Source: Paenibacillus sp. W2I17 (lineage in GTDB: Bacteria; Bacillota; Bacilli; Paenibacillales; Paenibacillaceae). Taken from it: a DNA stretch of 64,000 nt. The stretch lies in the NCBI RefSeq assembly GCF_030815985.1, contig NZ_JAUSXM010000001.1, positions 1 to 64,000 on the forward strand. The letters run 5' to 3'. Position 1 is the stretch's first letter; each line of letters begins with the position of its first letter. Positions 28,571 to 37,893 of this stretch are shown here, one piece after another. The position numbers and the translations under genes were made by a program. The notes under the pieces were generated by a model. The model did not search any database, had not been told where the DNA came from, and saw only the letters and a list, made by a program, of their open reading frames with translations.

Positions 28571-28616
28571 GAAGACAGATTCCCCCGGCATCATCTGCCG
28601 GGGGTTATCCCGTCTT
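28571..28616 (+). terminator. GC-rich hairpin after yqhY
   Basis: CCCCCGGCA pairs with TGCCGGGGG inside an outer AAGAC/GTCTT stem. Only GTTAT follows, so it is a weak terminator or an mRNA-stabilising element before amaP. Confidence 0.55.
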
Positions 28617-28713
28617 GGACAGGTCTTCATTATAGCGAAAGCTGAATGAGGATCTGATTTTTGCTAGTGAACAGGTTAAGTGATGTTAGTGAGCAAGGGA
28701 GGCTGTGCAGTTC

Positions 28714-29253
28714 GTGGCTAAAATACTGGATCGGCTTCTGTTGTTTATATACAGCATAAGCGTTGGAGCAATATCGGCAGCCGTCATTCTTCTGATTAGC
28801 GGTGTGCTGCCTTACGAATTGAATTACCAGCAGGAACAAAACGTTATTGTTGCGTCGGTTATTGCAGCAGCGATTTTGTTTATCCTGAGTTTGCGATTTT
28901 TCTACATCTCGGTTCGGCGTGAGCGTGCTTCGTTGCCGTCTGTGGATCAACGCACAGAATTTGGTGATGTACAGATTTCGATGGAGACGATTGAGAATCT
29001 CTGTTTGAAGGCGACTTCCCGTTTCCGGGGAGTACGTGATGTCAAGGCACGCATACGTGTGGTTGAGTCAGGACTGGAGATTATGATCCGTGCAGTAGTG
29101 GATGGCGAGACACCTATTCCTGCGCTGACTTCTGATCTGCAAAAGGCTATACATGATCATGTGCAAGAGATTACGGGCATTCCGGTATCTTTTGTCACGG
29201 TGTATATCGCTAATGTAACCCAGTCGCCTAACTACAAGAGTCGAGTGGAATGA
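28714..29253 (+). CDS. amaP: Alkaline-shock membrane anchor protein AmaP
   Basis: The 179-residue protein has two N-terminal transmembrane helices (residues about 8-30 and 45-70) and a cytoplasmic Asp23-like domain (VQISMETIENLCLKATSRFRGVRDVKARI, DLQKAIHDHVQEITGIPV). AmaP tethers Asp23-type proteins to the membrane. GTG 28714 is taken as start (AGGGAGG eleven bases upstream); GTG 28705 is too near the SD. The DUF2273 gene starts 14 bases after the stop. Confidence 0.88.
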   Translation: MAKILDRLLLFIYSISVGAISAAVILLISGVLPYELNYQQEQNVIVASVIAAAILFILSLRFFYISVRRERASLPSVDQRTEFGDVQISMETIENLCLKATSRFRGVRDVKARIRVVESGLEIMIRAVVDGETPIPALTSDLQKAIHDHVQEITGIPVSFVTVYIANVTQSPNYKSRVE

Positions 29254-29267
29254 GGTGAGTTTCACTG

Positions 29268-29501
29268 ATGCTGTGGAAAGAGATTTGGGATAGTCACAGA
29301 GGCCGAATTACCGGGATTATCGGCGGCATCTTTTTTGGATTTCTTTATGTATGGATCGGTTTTTGGGATATGTTGTTCTTTGCACTCTTGGTGTTCATCG
29401 GTTATACGTTAGGCAGACGAAGCGATTCGAAGCTGGGTTCGTCCATTCCCTGGAGGGAGTGGGGACAATGGCTTGGCGATCGCTGGCGTCCGTTTAAGTG
29501 A
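29268..29501 (+). CDS. DUF2273 small membrane protein
   Basis: A 77-residue protein with two hydrophobic segments (GIIGGIFFGFLYVWIGFWDM and LFFALLVFIGYTLGRR) and a basic/aromatic C-terminus. This fits DUF2273 proteins, which regularly sit beside amaP and asp23-type genes. ATG 29268 follows TGAGGTGAG. Exact role unknown; probably part of the same membrane-associated alkaline-shock module. Terminated at 29513-29592. Confidence 0.85.
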   Translation: MLWKEIWDSHRGRITGIIGGIFFGFLYVWIGFWDMLFFALLVFIGYTLGRRSDSKLGSSIPWREWGQWLGDRWRPFK

Positions 29502-29512
29502 CCTACCTGAAC

Positions 29513-29592
29513 CCTGCAATATGTTTCTTCCGAAAATAGAGCTGTAGTTTAGGTTGCCCGTTTTTTGGAGGAAACGTATTGCAGGTTTTTTT
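29513..29592 (+). terminator. Terminator after the alkaline-shock genes
   Basis: CCTGCAATATGTTTCTTCC (29513-29531) pairs with GGAGGAAACGTATTGCAGG (29567-29585), then seven T. The stem is unusually long, 19 bases with one or two mismatches. Confidence 0.85.
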
Positions 29593-29723
29593 GTGAAAAG
29601 GGATAACAATAACAATACCGTGTAAGCCATTGATCTAACCGATACAGGATTTGATGAGATGGATGCATGGATTATAAAATAAGCATGATGACGCTCCAGA
29701 CGGAGCGCTGCAGGAGGCAGGAC

Positions 29724-30176
29724 ATGAAAAGACGTTTGGCAAGGGAAATTGCAGTACAAAGTCTGTATCAGATGGAAATGAATGAGGTGGGTGCAGCAGA
29801 AGCTGTAAACATGTTGATCAATGAAGCTGCTGAAGATAATGAAACCGAAGTAGTTATCCGCGATGCAGATGTAATGCGTACTTATGTTACTGAGATTGTA
29901 CAAGGAGCCTGGAACAATAAGGAAGCAATTGACGGTCTGCTTGTGGATTATTTGAAAGGTTGGCAGATCAGCCGTCTATCACGTGTAGATCGCCAGATTC
30001 TACGACTGTCAACGTATGAAATGGTGTTCCGTGATGATATTCCGGCAAAAGTATCTGTCAATGAAGCAATCGAACTGTCCAAATATTTTGGTACAGAAGA
30101 ATCCGGTAAGTTCGTCAATGGCGTACTTGGACGCATGATTCAGGAAGTTGACGCGATTAAAGCAAAATTATCTTAA
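29724..30176 (+). CDS. nusB: Transcription antitermination factor NusB
   Basis: The 150-residue all-helical protein matches NusB: MKRRLAREIAVQSLYQMEMNE at the start, LKGWQISRLSRVDRQILRLSTYEMVF and VSVNEAIELSKYFGTEESGKFVNGVLG. It works with NusE (S10) at boxA for rRNA antitermination. ATG 29724 follows CAGGAGGCAG. It heads the nusB-folD-xseAB-ispA-dxs cluster typical of Bacilli. Confidence 0.95.
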   Translation: MKRRLAREIAVQSLYQMEMNEVGAAEAVNMLINEAAEDNETEVVIRDADVMRTYVTEIVQGAWNNKEAIDGLLVDYLKGWQISRLSRVDRQILRLSTYEMVFRDDIPAKVSVNEAIELSKYFGTEESGKFVNGVLGRMIQEVDAIKAKLS

Positions 30177-30198
30177 GTTAAGAATAATTATAGTGTGT

Positions 30199-30253
30199 GT
30201 TCAAAAAGACCGGTTTTCAGTATCCTTCGTAATCAAAAGCGGGCTTTTTGAAC
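30199..30253 (+). repeat. Large inverted repeat between nusB and folD
   Basis: GTTCAAAAAG (30199-30208) pairs with CTTTTTGAAC (30244-30253); inside, CCGGTTTT can pair with AAAAGCGGG imperfectly. The T-run lies within the 3' arm, so it may be a terminator or a symmetric intergenic repeat. No second copy is in the window. Confidence 0.6.
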
Positions 30254-30293
30254 AACCTCTAAATTTATATTCACATAAGGGAGAGAGAGTACA

Positions 30294-31151
30294 ATGACAG
30301 CATCTATTATTAACGGTAAAGAAGTATCCCAAGAGATCCGCGCAAGCATGACAACAGAAGTAAAACAGCTTAGCGAACAGGGGGTAGTACCTGGTCTGGC
30401 TGTTGTGCTCGTCGGGGAAGATCCGGCATCCCAAGTCTATGTGCGTAATAAAGAAAAAGCATGTCACGACCTCGGTTTCTACTCCGAAGTGCATCGCTTG
30501 GATGCAGATACGTCCCAAGAAGATCTGCTTGCGCTGGTGGACAAGCTGAACAATCAACAATCCATTAACGGAATTTTGGTTCAACTCCCACTGCCGAAAC
30601 ATATCGAAGAGAAAGCGGTCATTGATGCAATTGCCGTGGATAAAGACGTAGACGGATTCCATCCAGTTAATGTTGGTAATCTTGTTATTGGAGACGATAG
30701 TCTGCTTCCATGTACCCCAGCGGGTGTAATTGAACTGATCAAACGTACTGGGTTGGAAATGTCCGGTAAACATGCGGTAGTCATCGGAAGAAGCAACATC
30801 GTTGGCAAACCGGTATCGCTGTTGCTGCAACGTGAGAATGCAACGGTAACGATGTGTCATTCCCGCACAGCCAACATGAAAGAAATTACACGCCAGGCGG
30901 ACATTTTAGTTGTAGCCATCGGCCGTGCCAATTTTGTGGATGCTGATTTTGTGAAACCGGGTGCTGTTATTATCGATGTCGGCATGAACCGTTTGGAGAA
31001 TGGCAAACTGGCAGGAGACGTTGATTTTGAGAGCGTGAAAGAAGTTTCTGGTCCAATTACACCCGTTCCTGGTGGTGTTGGTCCGATGACAATCACAATG
31101 CTGATGCAAAATACATTGATCGCTGCCAAGCGCGCTCACGGATTGGCCTAG
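30294..31151 (+). CDS. folD: Methylenetetrahydrofolate dehydrogenase / methenyltetrahydrofolate cyclohydrolase
   Basis: The 285-residue bifunctional enzyme interconverts 5,10-methylene-, methenyl- and 10-formyl-THF. It has [18 protein letters not shown] with the catalytic Tyr and Lys, [18 protein letters not shown], the Rossmann motif [13 protein letters not shown] and the signature [17 protein letters not shown] 30294 follows GGGAGAGAG. xseA starts about ten bases after the stop. Confidence 0.97.
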   Translation: MTASIINGKEVSQEIRASMTTEVKQLSEQGVVPGLAVVLVGEDPASQVYVRNKEKACHDLGFYSEVHRLDADTSQEDLLALVDKLNNQQSINGILVQLPLPKHIEEKAVIDAIAVDKDVDGFHPVNVGNLVIGDDSLLPCTPAGVIELIKRTGLEMSGKHAVVIGRSNIVGKPVSLLLQRENATVTMCHSRTANMKEITRQADILVVAIGRANFVDADFVKPGAVIIDVGMNRLENGKLAGDVDFESVKEVSGPITPVPGGVGPMTITMLMQNTLIAAKRAHGLA

Positions 31152-31161
31152 GGTTTTGTCT

Positions 31162-32526
31162 GTGGCAGATCAAAAGATATACTCCATCAAAGACCTGAAC
31201 CGATACATCCGGATGAAACTGGAATCGGATCAGGTCCTGTCGGACGTCTGGCTGCGCGGGGAGATTTCGAATTTCACGCATCACTCCAGCGGCCATATGT
31301 ATTTTACATTGAAGGACAAGGACAGCCGGATCAAGTCAATTATGTTTGCGTCCCATAATCAGCGATTACCCTTTGTACCGAAGGAGGGTGCAAGGGTTAT
31401 TGCCCGTGGTAATGTCTCGGTGTATGAACGGGATGGGCAGTATCAATTCTACGCTACACATATGCAGCCGGACGGAATTGGAAGTCTGTATCTGGCTTAC
31501 GAACAGCTGAAGAAAAAGCTTGAGGATGAAGGGTTATTTTCACCTTCGCGAAAAAGACAGATCCCTCGTTATCCACAGACCATCGGGGTTGTAACTTCAC
31601 CGACGGGAGCGGCGGTGCGAGACATTATGATCACACTCCAGCGCAGATACCCTTCTGCCAAAGTTGTTTTGTATCCTGTTCTGGTTCAAGGCAAGGGTGC
31701 AGCACCTTCCATTGTCAAAGCGATTGGCAACCTGAACCGGATGGGAGAAGCCGATGTACTTATCGTTGGACGCGGAGGCGGTTCACTGGAGGAGTTGTGG
31801 GCCTTTAATGAGGAGATTGTGGCAAGAGCAATAGTCGCTTCGGATATTCCTGTCATTTCTGCGGTTGGGCACGAAACGGACTTCACTATTGCTGATTTTG
31901 CAGCCGATTTGCGTGCGGCTACACCTACAGCAGCTGCTGAATTAGCTGTACCTAATCGAGCTGAGTTGCTTGATCAGATCGGACAACGTCAGCGCCAGTT
32001 ACAGCACAGCTTACGTCAGCGTGCTGTACATAATCGTGAACGGCTTGCAAGATTACAGCGTTCGCCAGTGCTGGTGCATCCAAGACGTACCTTGATGCAG
32101 CATACGGAACGACTGGATATGATGTACCAACGGCTTTTGAGAACAGTGGATACGCGTATGAAATGGACAGGAGAGAAGCAGGAGCGTTTGCGGGCAGCAC
32201 TGCAACGATTCAATCCTCGTGAGCAGGTCAATGCAGCACGCCGTGAGAATGCGGCAGCACGCAGACAACTTGAACTTGCGATCAGGTCTATAACCAGATC
32301 AAAGCAGCAACAGTGGAAATCATCTGTGCGGCATCTGGATGCGCTTAGCCCGCTTAAAGTCATGTCACGGGGATACAGCCTTGTCTATGATGAGCAAGAA
32401 CAGCGATTGATCAAGTCAACGAAGGATGTACAGCCTGGAGATTCAATTAAGATTAAATTAACAGACGGACAGCTGGACTGTCAGGTTTGGGGAATGAAGG
32501 AGGACGACAATACCCATGGCGAATGA
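31162..32526 (+). CDS. xseA: Exodeoxyribonuclease VII large subunit
   Basis: The 454-residue subunit has an N-terminal OB-fold (residues about 10-110; VWLRGEISNFTHHSSGHMYFTLKD), then the catalytic domain with VVTSPTGAAVRDI, GRGGGSLEELWAFNEE, VISAVGHETDFTIADFAADLRAATPTAAAEL and a long Arg/Gln-rich coiled coil ending in SPLKVMSRGYSLV. With XseB it degrades single-stranded DNA. GTG 31162 is chosen (AGGG eight bases upstream). It overlaps xseB by 11 bases. Confidence 0.95.
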   Translation: MADQKIYSIKDLNRYIRMKLESDQVLSDVWLRGEISNFTHHSSGHMYFTLKDKDSRIKSIMFASHNQRLPFVPKEGARVIARGNVSVYERDGQYQFYATHMQPDGIGSLYLAYEQLKKKLEDEGLFSPSRKRQIPRYPQTIGVVTSPTGAAVRDIMITLQRRYPSAKVVLYPVLVQGKGAAPSIVKAIGNLNRMGEADVLIVGRGGGSLEELWAFNEEIVARAIVASDIPVISAVGHETDFTIADFAADLRAATPTAAAELAVPNRAELLDQIGQRQRQLQHSLRQRAVHNRERLARLQRSPVLVHPRRTLMQHTERLDMMYQRLLRTVDTRMKWTGEKQERLRAALQRFNPREQVNAARRENAAARRQLELAIRSITRSKQQQWKSSVRHLDALSPLKVMSRGYSLVYDEQEQRLIKSTKDVQPGDSIKIKLTDGQLDCQVWGMKEDDNTHGE

Positions 32527-32773
32527 ACCGGAATTGAATTTTGAAGAGGCAATGGCGGCATTGGAAGACATCGTAGGTCAGCTGGAACATGGTGATGTTC
32601 CGTTGGAACAGGCCATCGATCTGTTTCAACGCGGGATGAAGCTTTCGCAACTTTGCGGTCTGAAGCTGGAACAAGTGGAACGGAAGATCGAGATGATCGT
32701 AGAAGAAGATGGAGAGCTTCGCAAGAAGCCTTTCGGAACTGCTGACGATGAGAGCGGTGAAGTCCATGAGTAA
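32516..32773 (+). CDS. xseB: Exodeoxyribonuclease VII small subunit
   Basis: The 85-residue helical protein shows the XseB pattern NFEEAMAALEDIVGQLEHGDVPLEQAIDLFQRGMKLSQ. Several copies wrap the coiled coil of XseA. AAGGAGGA lies upstream of ATG 32516. It overlaps xseA at its start and ispA at its end (ispA ATG 32766), so the three are translationally coupled. Confidence 0.95.
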   Translation: MANEPELNFEEAMAALEDIVGQLEHGDVPLEQAIDLFQRGMKLSQLCGLKLEQVERKIEMIVEEDGELRKKPFGTADDESGEVHE

Positions 32774-33671
32774 TCGTCCTTCGTTTCAAGCATATCTCGA
32801 AGAGGTCACAGCTGAGGTGACAGAAGCGTTGAAACACACGCTTCCCGATCACTGGGATGTACCCCAATCGTTGGCGGATGCGATGCAGTACTCACTAATG
32901 GCCGGAGGCAAACGCCTTCGTCCTCTTCTGGTCGTTGCTGCGGCGGAAGCCTTCGGTGCACAGCGTACAGCTGCAATGCCGGTAGCCTGCGCCGTGGAGA
33001 TGGTTCATACGTATTCACTGATCCACGACGACCTGCCTGCTATGGATAATGATGATTACCGTAGAGGAAAATTAACGAATCACAAGGTATATGGTGAGGC
33101 AACAGCCATATTGGCAGGGGATGCGCTGTTAACCCATGCTTTTTATAGCATTGTTCAAGCTGGACGCCGTAGTGGTGTGGCGGCAGATGCGTTGCTGTCC
33201 ATCGTAGAGGACATGTCCGAACTAGCTGGAGCAAGAGGCATGGTCGGCGGTCAAGTTGCGGATATGGAAGGCGAGCAAGGCATGACTGATCTTGCACAGC
33301 TTCAATATATCCATTTGCACAAAACGGGTGATCTGATTGTTTTCTCCCTCATTGCTGGAGCACGAATCGGTGGAGCAACGGAAGGACAATTGGAAGCACT
33401 GCGTGTGTTCGGTCGTGATCTGGGGCTGGCGTTCCAGATTCAGGATGATATTCTCGATCTGACGGGTGACGAGCAGAAGATGGGCAAGAAAACACAGAGC
33501 GATGTGAATCAGCAGAAGGTAACGTATCCTTATTTTATTGGCATGGAGGCTTCTGTAGAGGAAGTGAAATCCCTTACCCAATCTGCAAAAGATGCAATTG
33601 AAAGAGCCGAGTTACCTGATTCATCCAGATTGCTGGAAATTGCAGATTATCTGATGCGTCGAGACCATTAG
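32766..33671 (+). CDS. ispA: Polyprenyl (farnesyl/geranyl) diphosphate synthase
   Basis: The 301-residue E-isoprenoid synthase has the first Asp-rich motif in LIHDDLPAMDNDD (DDxxxxD) and the second in FQIQDDILD (DDxxD), together with GGKRLRPLLV. It condenses IPP with DMAPP/GPP to FPP. ATG 32766 lies inside the end of xseB. A larger in-frame extension upstream would run through xseB and is rejected. Grouped with dxs, which supplies isoprenoid precursors. Confidence 0.94.
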   Translation: MSNRPSFQAYLEEVTAEVTEALKHTLPDHWDVPQSLADAMQYSLMAGGKRLRPLLVVAAAEAFGAQRTAAMPVACAVEMVHTYSLIHDDLPAMDNDDYRRGKLTNHKVYGEATAILAGDALLTHAFYSIVQAGRRSGVAADALLSIVEDMSELAGARGMVGGQVADMEGEQGMTDLAQLQYIHLHKTGDLIVFSLIAGARIGGATEGQLEALRVFGRDLGLAFQIQDDILDLTGDEQKMGKKTQSDVNQQKVTYPYFIGMEASVEEVKSLTQSAKDAIERAELPDSSRLLEIADYLMRRDH

Positions 33672-33728
33672 ATTTTGAAGGCGTGGTCTGTTTCAAAACC
33701 TGTATAACCGTGTAATGAATGTAATGTC

Positions 33729-33752
33729 CTTTTTCCGAGTGGATGGAAAAAG
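33729..33752 (+). terminator. Hairpin in the ispA-dxs gap
   Basis: CTTTTTCC pairs with GGAAAAAG around an eight-base loop. No T-run follows on the plus strand; it may attenuate ispA transcription. Confidence 0.4.
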
Positions 33753-33845
33753 TCTGTCCCAAGTGGATGCGCGAATACATATGGAGAAGAATTTTAAATA
33801 ACTTGCTGGCGAGAATGCTCGTTATCGGGAGTATAGTGCAGTAAA

Positions 33846-33874
33846 TTATGATTCTTGTTCTTTTATGTTATAAT
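33846..33874 (+). promoter_or_regulatory. Possible promoter of dxs
   Basis: TATAAT at 33869-33874 with a weak -35 (TTATGA) 17 bases upstream. Confidence 0.45.
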
Positions 33875-33954
33875 GATTTAATGTCATTTGATTCATAATG
33901 TATATATCGATTTACAACAATAACTAAACAATCTAGGAAAGCGGGGAGATTCTC

Positions 33955-35862
33955 GTGCTGCTTCCACAAATTAAACAACCCAGTGATCTAAAGTCGATGT
34001 CTCAGGATGATCTTGCCCTTTTATCGGCAGAGATCCGGCAGTTTCTGATTGAGAAACTGTCAGTTACAGGTGGGCATCTCGCACCCAACTTAGGCGTGGT
34101 TGAGCTCACGGTAGCCCTGCATTACTGCTATAACAGTCCAGCAGACAAAATGATTTTTGATGTAGGGCATCAGGCTTATGTGCATAAAGTCCTGACAGGG
34201 CGTATGGATCGCTTTGATACATTGCGTCAACATAATGGCCTGTGCGGGTTTGTAAAACGCAACGAAAGCGAACATGATGTATGGGAAGCTGGACACAGCA
34301 GTACTTCATTGTCCGCTGCGATGGGGATGGCCCTTGCACGTGATCTGAAAGGTGAGGACAATCAAGTCATCGCGATGATTGGTGATGGAGCGCTTACAGG
34401 CGGTATGGCTTTTGAGGCCCTCAATCATATCGGTCATGAGCAGAGAAAACTGATGGTTATTCTGAATGATAATGAAATGTCCATTGCTCCAAATGTTGGG
34501 GCCATGCATAAATATTTAAGCAAGATTCGTTCGGATCGTCATTATCTGAAAGCGAAAGATGATGTCGAGGGGATGCTTAAAAAAATTCCTGCTATCGGGG
34601 ATCGTTTGGCCAAATCGGCAAGCTGGATCAAAGATAGTGTCAAATATATGATGGTACCAGGTGTTCTTTTCGAAGAACTGGGCTTCACGTATTTAGGACC
34701 GATTGATGGGCACGATATTCCCAAATTGATTGAAACCTTCAAACAGGCAGATAACGTTGATGGTCCTGTGCTCGTTCACGTGCTCACGACCAAAGGCAAA
34801 GGTTATCAGCCAGCAGAAGCCGATTCGCACAAGTGGCACGGGATTTCTCCGTACAAAATTGAATCTGGGCAAGTGCTGAAGGCAGTCGGAAAACCGATGT
34901 ACACGGAAGTGTTTGGTCAAACACTAATTGATCTTGCGAAGCAGGATAAGCGGATCGTAGCTGTAACGCCAGCAATGCCTACAGGATCAGGTCTCATTCC
35001 TTTTAGTAAGGAATTTCCTGACCGCATGATTGACGTGGGGATCGCAGAACAGCATGCGGCAACCATGTGTGCTGCACTGGCTATGGAAGGCTTGAAGCCG
35101 GTCTTTGCCGTATATTCTACGTTTATGCAACGTGCATATGATCAGATTGTACATGATATTTGCCGACATAACGCTAACGTGATGTTTGCCATTGACCGTG
35201 CCGGGTTTGTTGGTCCGGATGGGGAAACACATCAAGGGGTATACGATGTGGCATTTATGCGCCATATTCCAAATATCGTTCTGATGATGCCAAAAGACGA
35301 AAATGAATTGCGTCATATGATGAAAACGGCGCTTGATTATAACGAAGGTCCAATTGCATACCGTTATCCACGAAACAATGTGGTCGGTGTACCTCTGGAT
35401 GATGTACTTGTTCCGATTCCGATTGGATCATGGGAGCAACTGCGTCCATCCGAAGGATATGCTGTCATCGCTTCAGGATCGATGGTGCAGCTTGCAGAAG
35501 AAGCAGCAGAGATGGTGAAACGGGAAGGGATTACAGCAGGCGTAATCAACGCTCGCTTCCTCAAACCTCTTGATGAGCAGATGTTGCGTGATCTGGCTGT
35601 TCGAGGCACCAAATTGATTGTACTTGAAGAAACATCCCAAGCAGGCAGCATGGGTAGTGCAGTTTTGGAGTTTTATGCAGAACAGGGACTGCATGATGTT
35701 CATGTACAATTGATGGGGATTCCGGATCGCTTCATCGAGCATGGCAGTATTAAGGAACAACGTGAGGAAGTGGGGCTTACCGTTGAGAATGTATGTGCTG
35801 AACTGCGCAAGATGGCTGTTCAATCATCTTACGGCATACCCAAAACACGTTTTCCTTCGTAA
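33955..35862 (+). CDS. dxs: 1-deoxy-D-xylulose-5-phosphate synthase
   Basis: The 635-residue thiamine-diphosphate enzyme makes DXP from pyruvate and glyceraldehyde-3-phosphate, the entry step of the MEP isoprenoid pathway. Motifs: [53 protein letters not shown]...[10 protein letters not shown] (TPP-binding GDG..N), [15 protein letters not shown] (catalytic Glu) and [21 protein letters not shown] 33955 follows AAGCGGGGAG. tlyA follows 22 bases later. Confidence 0.97.
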   Translation: MLLPQIKQPSDLKSMSQDDLALLSAEIRQFLIEKLSVTGGHLAPNLGVVELTVALHYCYNSPADKMIFDVGHQAYVHKVLTGRMDRFDTLRQHNGLCGFVKRNESEHDVWEAGHSSTSLSAAMGMALARDLKGEDNQVIAMIGDGALTGGMAFEALNHIGHEQRKLMVILNDNEMSIAPNVGAMHKYLSKIRSDRHYLKAKDDVEGMLKKIPAIGDRLAKSASWIKDSVKYMMVPGVLFEELGFTYLGPIDGHDIPKLIETFKQADNVDGPVLVHVLTTKGKGYQPAEADSHKWHGISPYKIESGQVLKAVGKPMYTEVFGQTLIDLAKQDKRIVAVTPAMPTGSGLIPFSKEFPDRMIDVGIAEQHAATMCAALAMEGLKPVFAVYSTFMQRAYDQIVHDICRHNANVMFAIDRAGFVGPDGETHQGVYDVAFMRHIPNIVLMMPKDENELRHMMKTALDYNEGPIAYRYPRNNVVGVPLDDVLVPIPIGSWEQLRPSEGYAVIASGSMVQLAEEAAEMVKREGITAGVINARFLKPLDEQMLRDLAVRGTKLIVLEETSQAGSMGSAVLEFYAEQGLHDVHVQLMGIPDRFIEHGSIKEQREEVGLTVENVCAELRKMAVQSSYGIPKTRFPS

Positions 35863-35884
35863 ATTTACATGATAGGAGACAGAC

Positions 35885-36730
35885 ATGTCACTCCCGAAAG
35901 AACGAATTGATGTTCTGCTGGTTGAGCAGGGCTATTATGAAAGTCGTGAGAAGGCAAAAGCTGCAATCATGGCTGGACTGGTATATGCCAATAATGAGCC
36001 GATCGAAAAGGCGGGCATGAAAATTCCAAGGGAAGCCGAGCTGAAAGTTAAAGGCTCGGTACATCCCTACGTCGGCAGAGGCGGATTGAAGCTCGAAAAA
36101 GCGATCCGTCATTTCGGCCTTGATATGAATGGACTTGTCATGCTCGACATTGGCTCATCCACCGGTGGATTTACGGATTGTGCACTTCAGCATGGCGCGT
36201 CTCACGTCTACGCTATTGATGTGGGGTATAATCAGCTCGACTGGTCTTTGCGTAATGATGAGCGGGTTACTGTTATGGAACGAACTAATTTCCGCTATGT
36301 GACTCCTGAAGATCTGGCGGGACCCGTGCCGAACTTTGCGAGCATTGATGTGTCGTTCATTTCACTGCGAATCATATTGCCGCCACTTCTGGCTCTTTTG
36401 AAACAACCTGCAGATATCGTTGCATTGATTAAACCTCAATTTGAGGCAGGGCGTGAAAAAGTAGGTAAGTCCGGTGTGGTACGTGATACGAAGGTACACA
36501 AGGATGTATTGCAGACGATGCTTCATTTTGCCAGTCAACTTGGTTTACATCTGCAGAGTTTAACTTTTTCACCGATAACCGGTGGAGAAGGTAATATTGA
36601 ATTTCTCGCACATTGGCGTCTGGAAGCACCAGAGGCAACACAACCAGAGATCGATCCAGCTTCACTTGATGCACTTGCGGAGCAAGTCGCGAAGGAAGCA
36701 GCTCATACATTTACGGGAAACTCATCATAA
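35885..36730 (+). CDS. tlyA: TlyA-family rRNA 2'-O-methyltransferase (YqxC)
   Basis: The 281-residue protein combines an S4 RNA-binding domain (residues about 6-65; ERIDVLLVEQGYYESREKAKAAIMAGLV) with an FtsJ-like Rossmann methyltransferase domain (MLDIGSSTGGFTDCALQHGA, SAM site; SIDVSFISLRIILP; ALIKPQFEAGREKVGKSGVVRD). Family members methylate 16S/23S rRNA cytidines; some are described as haemolysins. ATG 35885 follows GATAGGAGAC. Same position as yqxC in B. subtilis. Confidence 0.9.
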   Translation: MSLPKERIDVLLVEQGYYESREKAKAAIMAGLVYANNEPIEKAGMKIPREAELKVKGSVHPYVGRGGLKLEKAIRHFGLDMNGLVMLDIGSSTGGFTDCALQHGASHVYAIDVGYNQLDWSLRNDERVTVMERTNFRYVTPEDLAGPVPNFASIDVSFISLRIILPPLLALLKQPADIVALIKPQFEAGREKVGKSGVVRDTKVHKDVLQTMLHFASQLGLHLQSLTFSPITGGEGNIEFLAHWRLEAPEATQPEIDPASLDALAEQVAKEAAHTFTGNSS

Positions 36731-36784
36731 GATGGGTTTCTTTTCGCTGGAAAGGTGATTGACGTAAAGGGAAATCGTTACTGA

Positions 36785-36806
36785 ACCTCGAATATGTCTT
36801 CGAGGT
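36785..36806 (+). promoter_or_regulatory. Hairpin masking the SD of the next gene
   Basis: ACCTCGAA pairs with TTCGAGGT around a six-base loop. The 3' arm contains GAGGTGAG, the SD for ATG 36815, so translation may depend on opening of the hairpin. Confidence 0.5.
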
Positions 36807-36814
36807 GAGCGATA

Positions 36815-37300
36815 ATGGATGGTCAATATGACACAATCTTTATAGGTGTACTTGCTGTCTGTTTGATCTTGTGGCTGTTCTTTGGCTTTCGTAATTGGGT
36901 AAACCGACCGATACCGGTAAGCTTGTCTGGAATGCAACTGAACGTGAAGATTCAGGATTCCCCGGCCTTGGATTTGCTTGAAGCACAGGGTTACGAAGTC
37001 ATCGGTGGCAAAATGAAAGTCCCTCTGGCTTTTGAGGCCAATGAATCCGTTTATTACAGCAGATTATTCATTGATTATGTTGCAGAACGTGAGGATCTCA
37101 GATACCTGGTGAAAACGTCCCGTCGCAGACAGCCAATTGAAATGACCGGCCCTGCGCTAAGGGATCGCTTCCTCAATTATCTGTTGTTATATCCTGGCTG
37201 TGAAGGATTGCTGTATGTTGACGTGGAGGATTCCGATATTAAGTTAATCAGGCTCATGGACTATCAGGAAGATGTGTATGATGGGGATGATCTGGACTAA
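36815..37300 (+). CDS. Hypothetical membrane-anchored protein
   Basis: The 161-residue protein is not recognised. It has one N-terminal hydrophobic helix (TIFIGVLAVCLILWLFFGF, residues about 8-26) followed by a charged soluble part with LDLLEAQGYEVIGGKMKVPLAF and a very acidic C-terminus (YQEDVYDGDDLD). No Cys pair or catalytic motif stands out. It lies between tlyA and argR, so it may be conserved in the genus at this place. The SD GAGGTGAG is inside a hairpin. Confidence 0.8.
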   Translation: MDGQYDTIFIGVLAVCLILWLFFGFRNWVNRPIPVSLSGMQLNVKIQDSPALDLLEAQGYEVIGGKMKVPLAFEANESVYYSRLFIDYVAEREDLRYLVKTSRRRQPIEMTGPALRDRFLNYLLLYPGCEGLLYVDVEDSDIKLIRLMDYQEDVYDGDDLD

Positions 37301-37384
37301 TATAAAAGAATGAACATTGCAGGGCAAAGTCTGCGGCGAATTACAAATGCTGCTTTATTGCAATACATTTAACTGGAGGCATGT

Positions 37385-37834
37385 ATGAAAGGACAAAGGC
37401 ACATCAAGATTCGTGAAATCATTAGTCAAAATGAAATTGAGACCCAGGATGATCTGGTTGAAGCACTGCGCAAATCAGGTTTTCAGGTGACTCAGGCGAC
37501 GGTATCCCGGGATATCAAGGAACTTCTGTTAATCAAGATTCCGATGGATGACGGAAGATACAAATACTCTTTGCCAACAGATCAACGATATAATCCGATT
37601 CAAAAGTTGAAGCGTGCACTCGTTGACAACTTCTTGCACATTGATCACACAAACAATCTGGTTGTGATGAAATGTTTGCCAGGAACAGCCAACTCCATTG
37701 CAGCTTTGCTTGATAATATTGAGTGGAATGAAGTCATGGGCACGATCTGTGGAGATGATACCATTCTGATTATCTGCCGGACTGAAGGTAACAGCGTGAC
37801 CGTTATTGAGCGGATCATGGGTTACATTTCTTGA
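37385..37834 (+). CDS. argR: Arginine repressor ArgR/AhrC
   Basis: The 149-residue protein has the N-terminal winged helix ([52 protein letters not shown]) and the C-terminal hexamerisation and arginine-binding domain ([35 protein letters not shown]). It represses arginine synthesis and activates catabolism when arginine is bound. ATG 37385 follows ACTGGAGG. It lies upstream of recN as in most Firmicutes. Confidence 0.96.
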   Translation: MKGQRHIKIREIISQNEIETQDDLVEALRKSGFQVTQATVSRDIKELLLIKIPMDDGRYKYSLPTDQRYNPIQKLKRALVDNFLHIDHTNNLVVMKCLPGTANSIAALLDNIEWNEVMGTICGDDTILIICRTEGNSVTVIERIMGYIS

Positions 37835-37893
37835 ATAAATAAATGGTTCAAAAACATAATTTCTGAGTTAGTCATCCGGAGGTGTTTTTGCAG

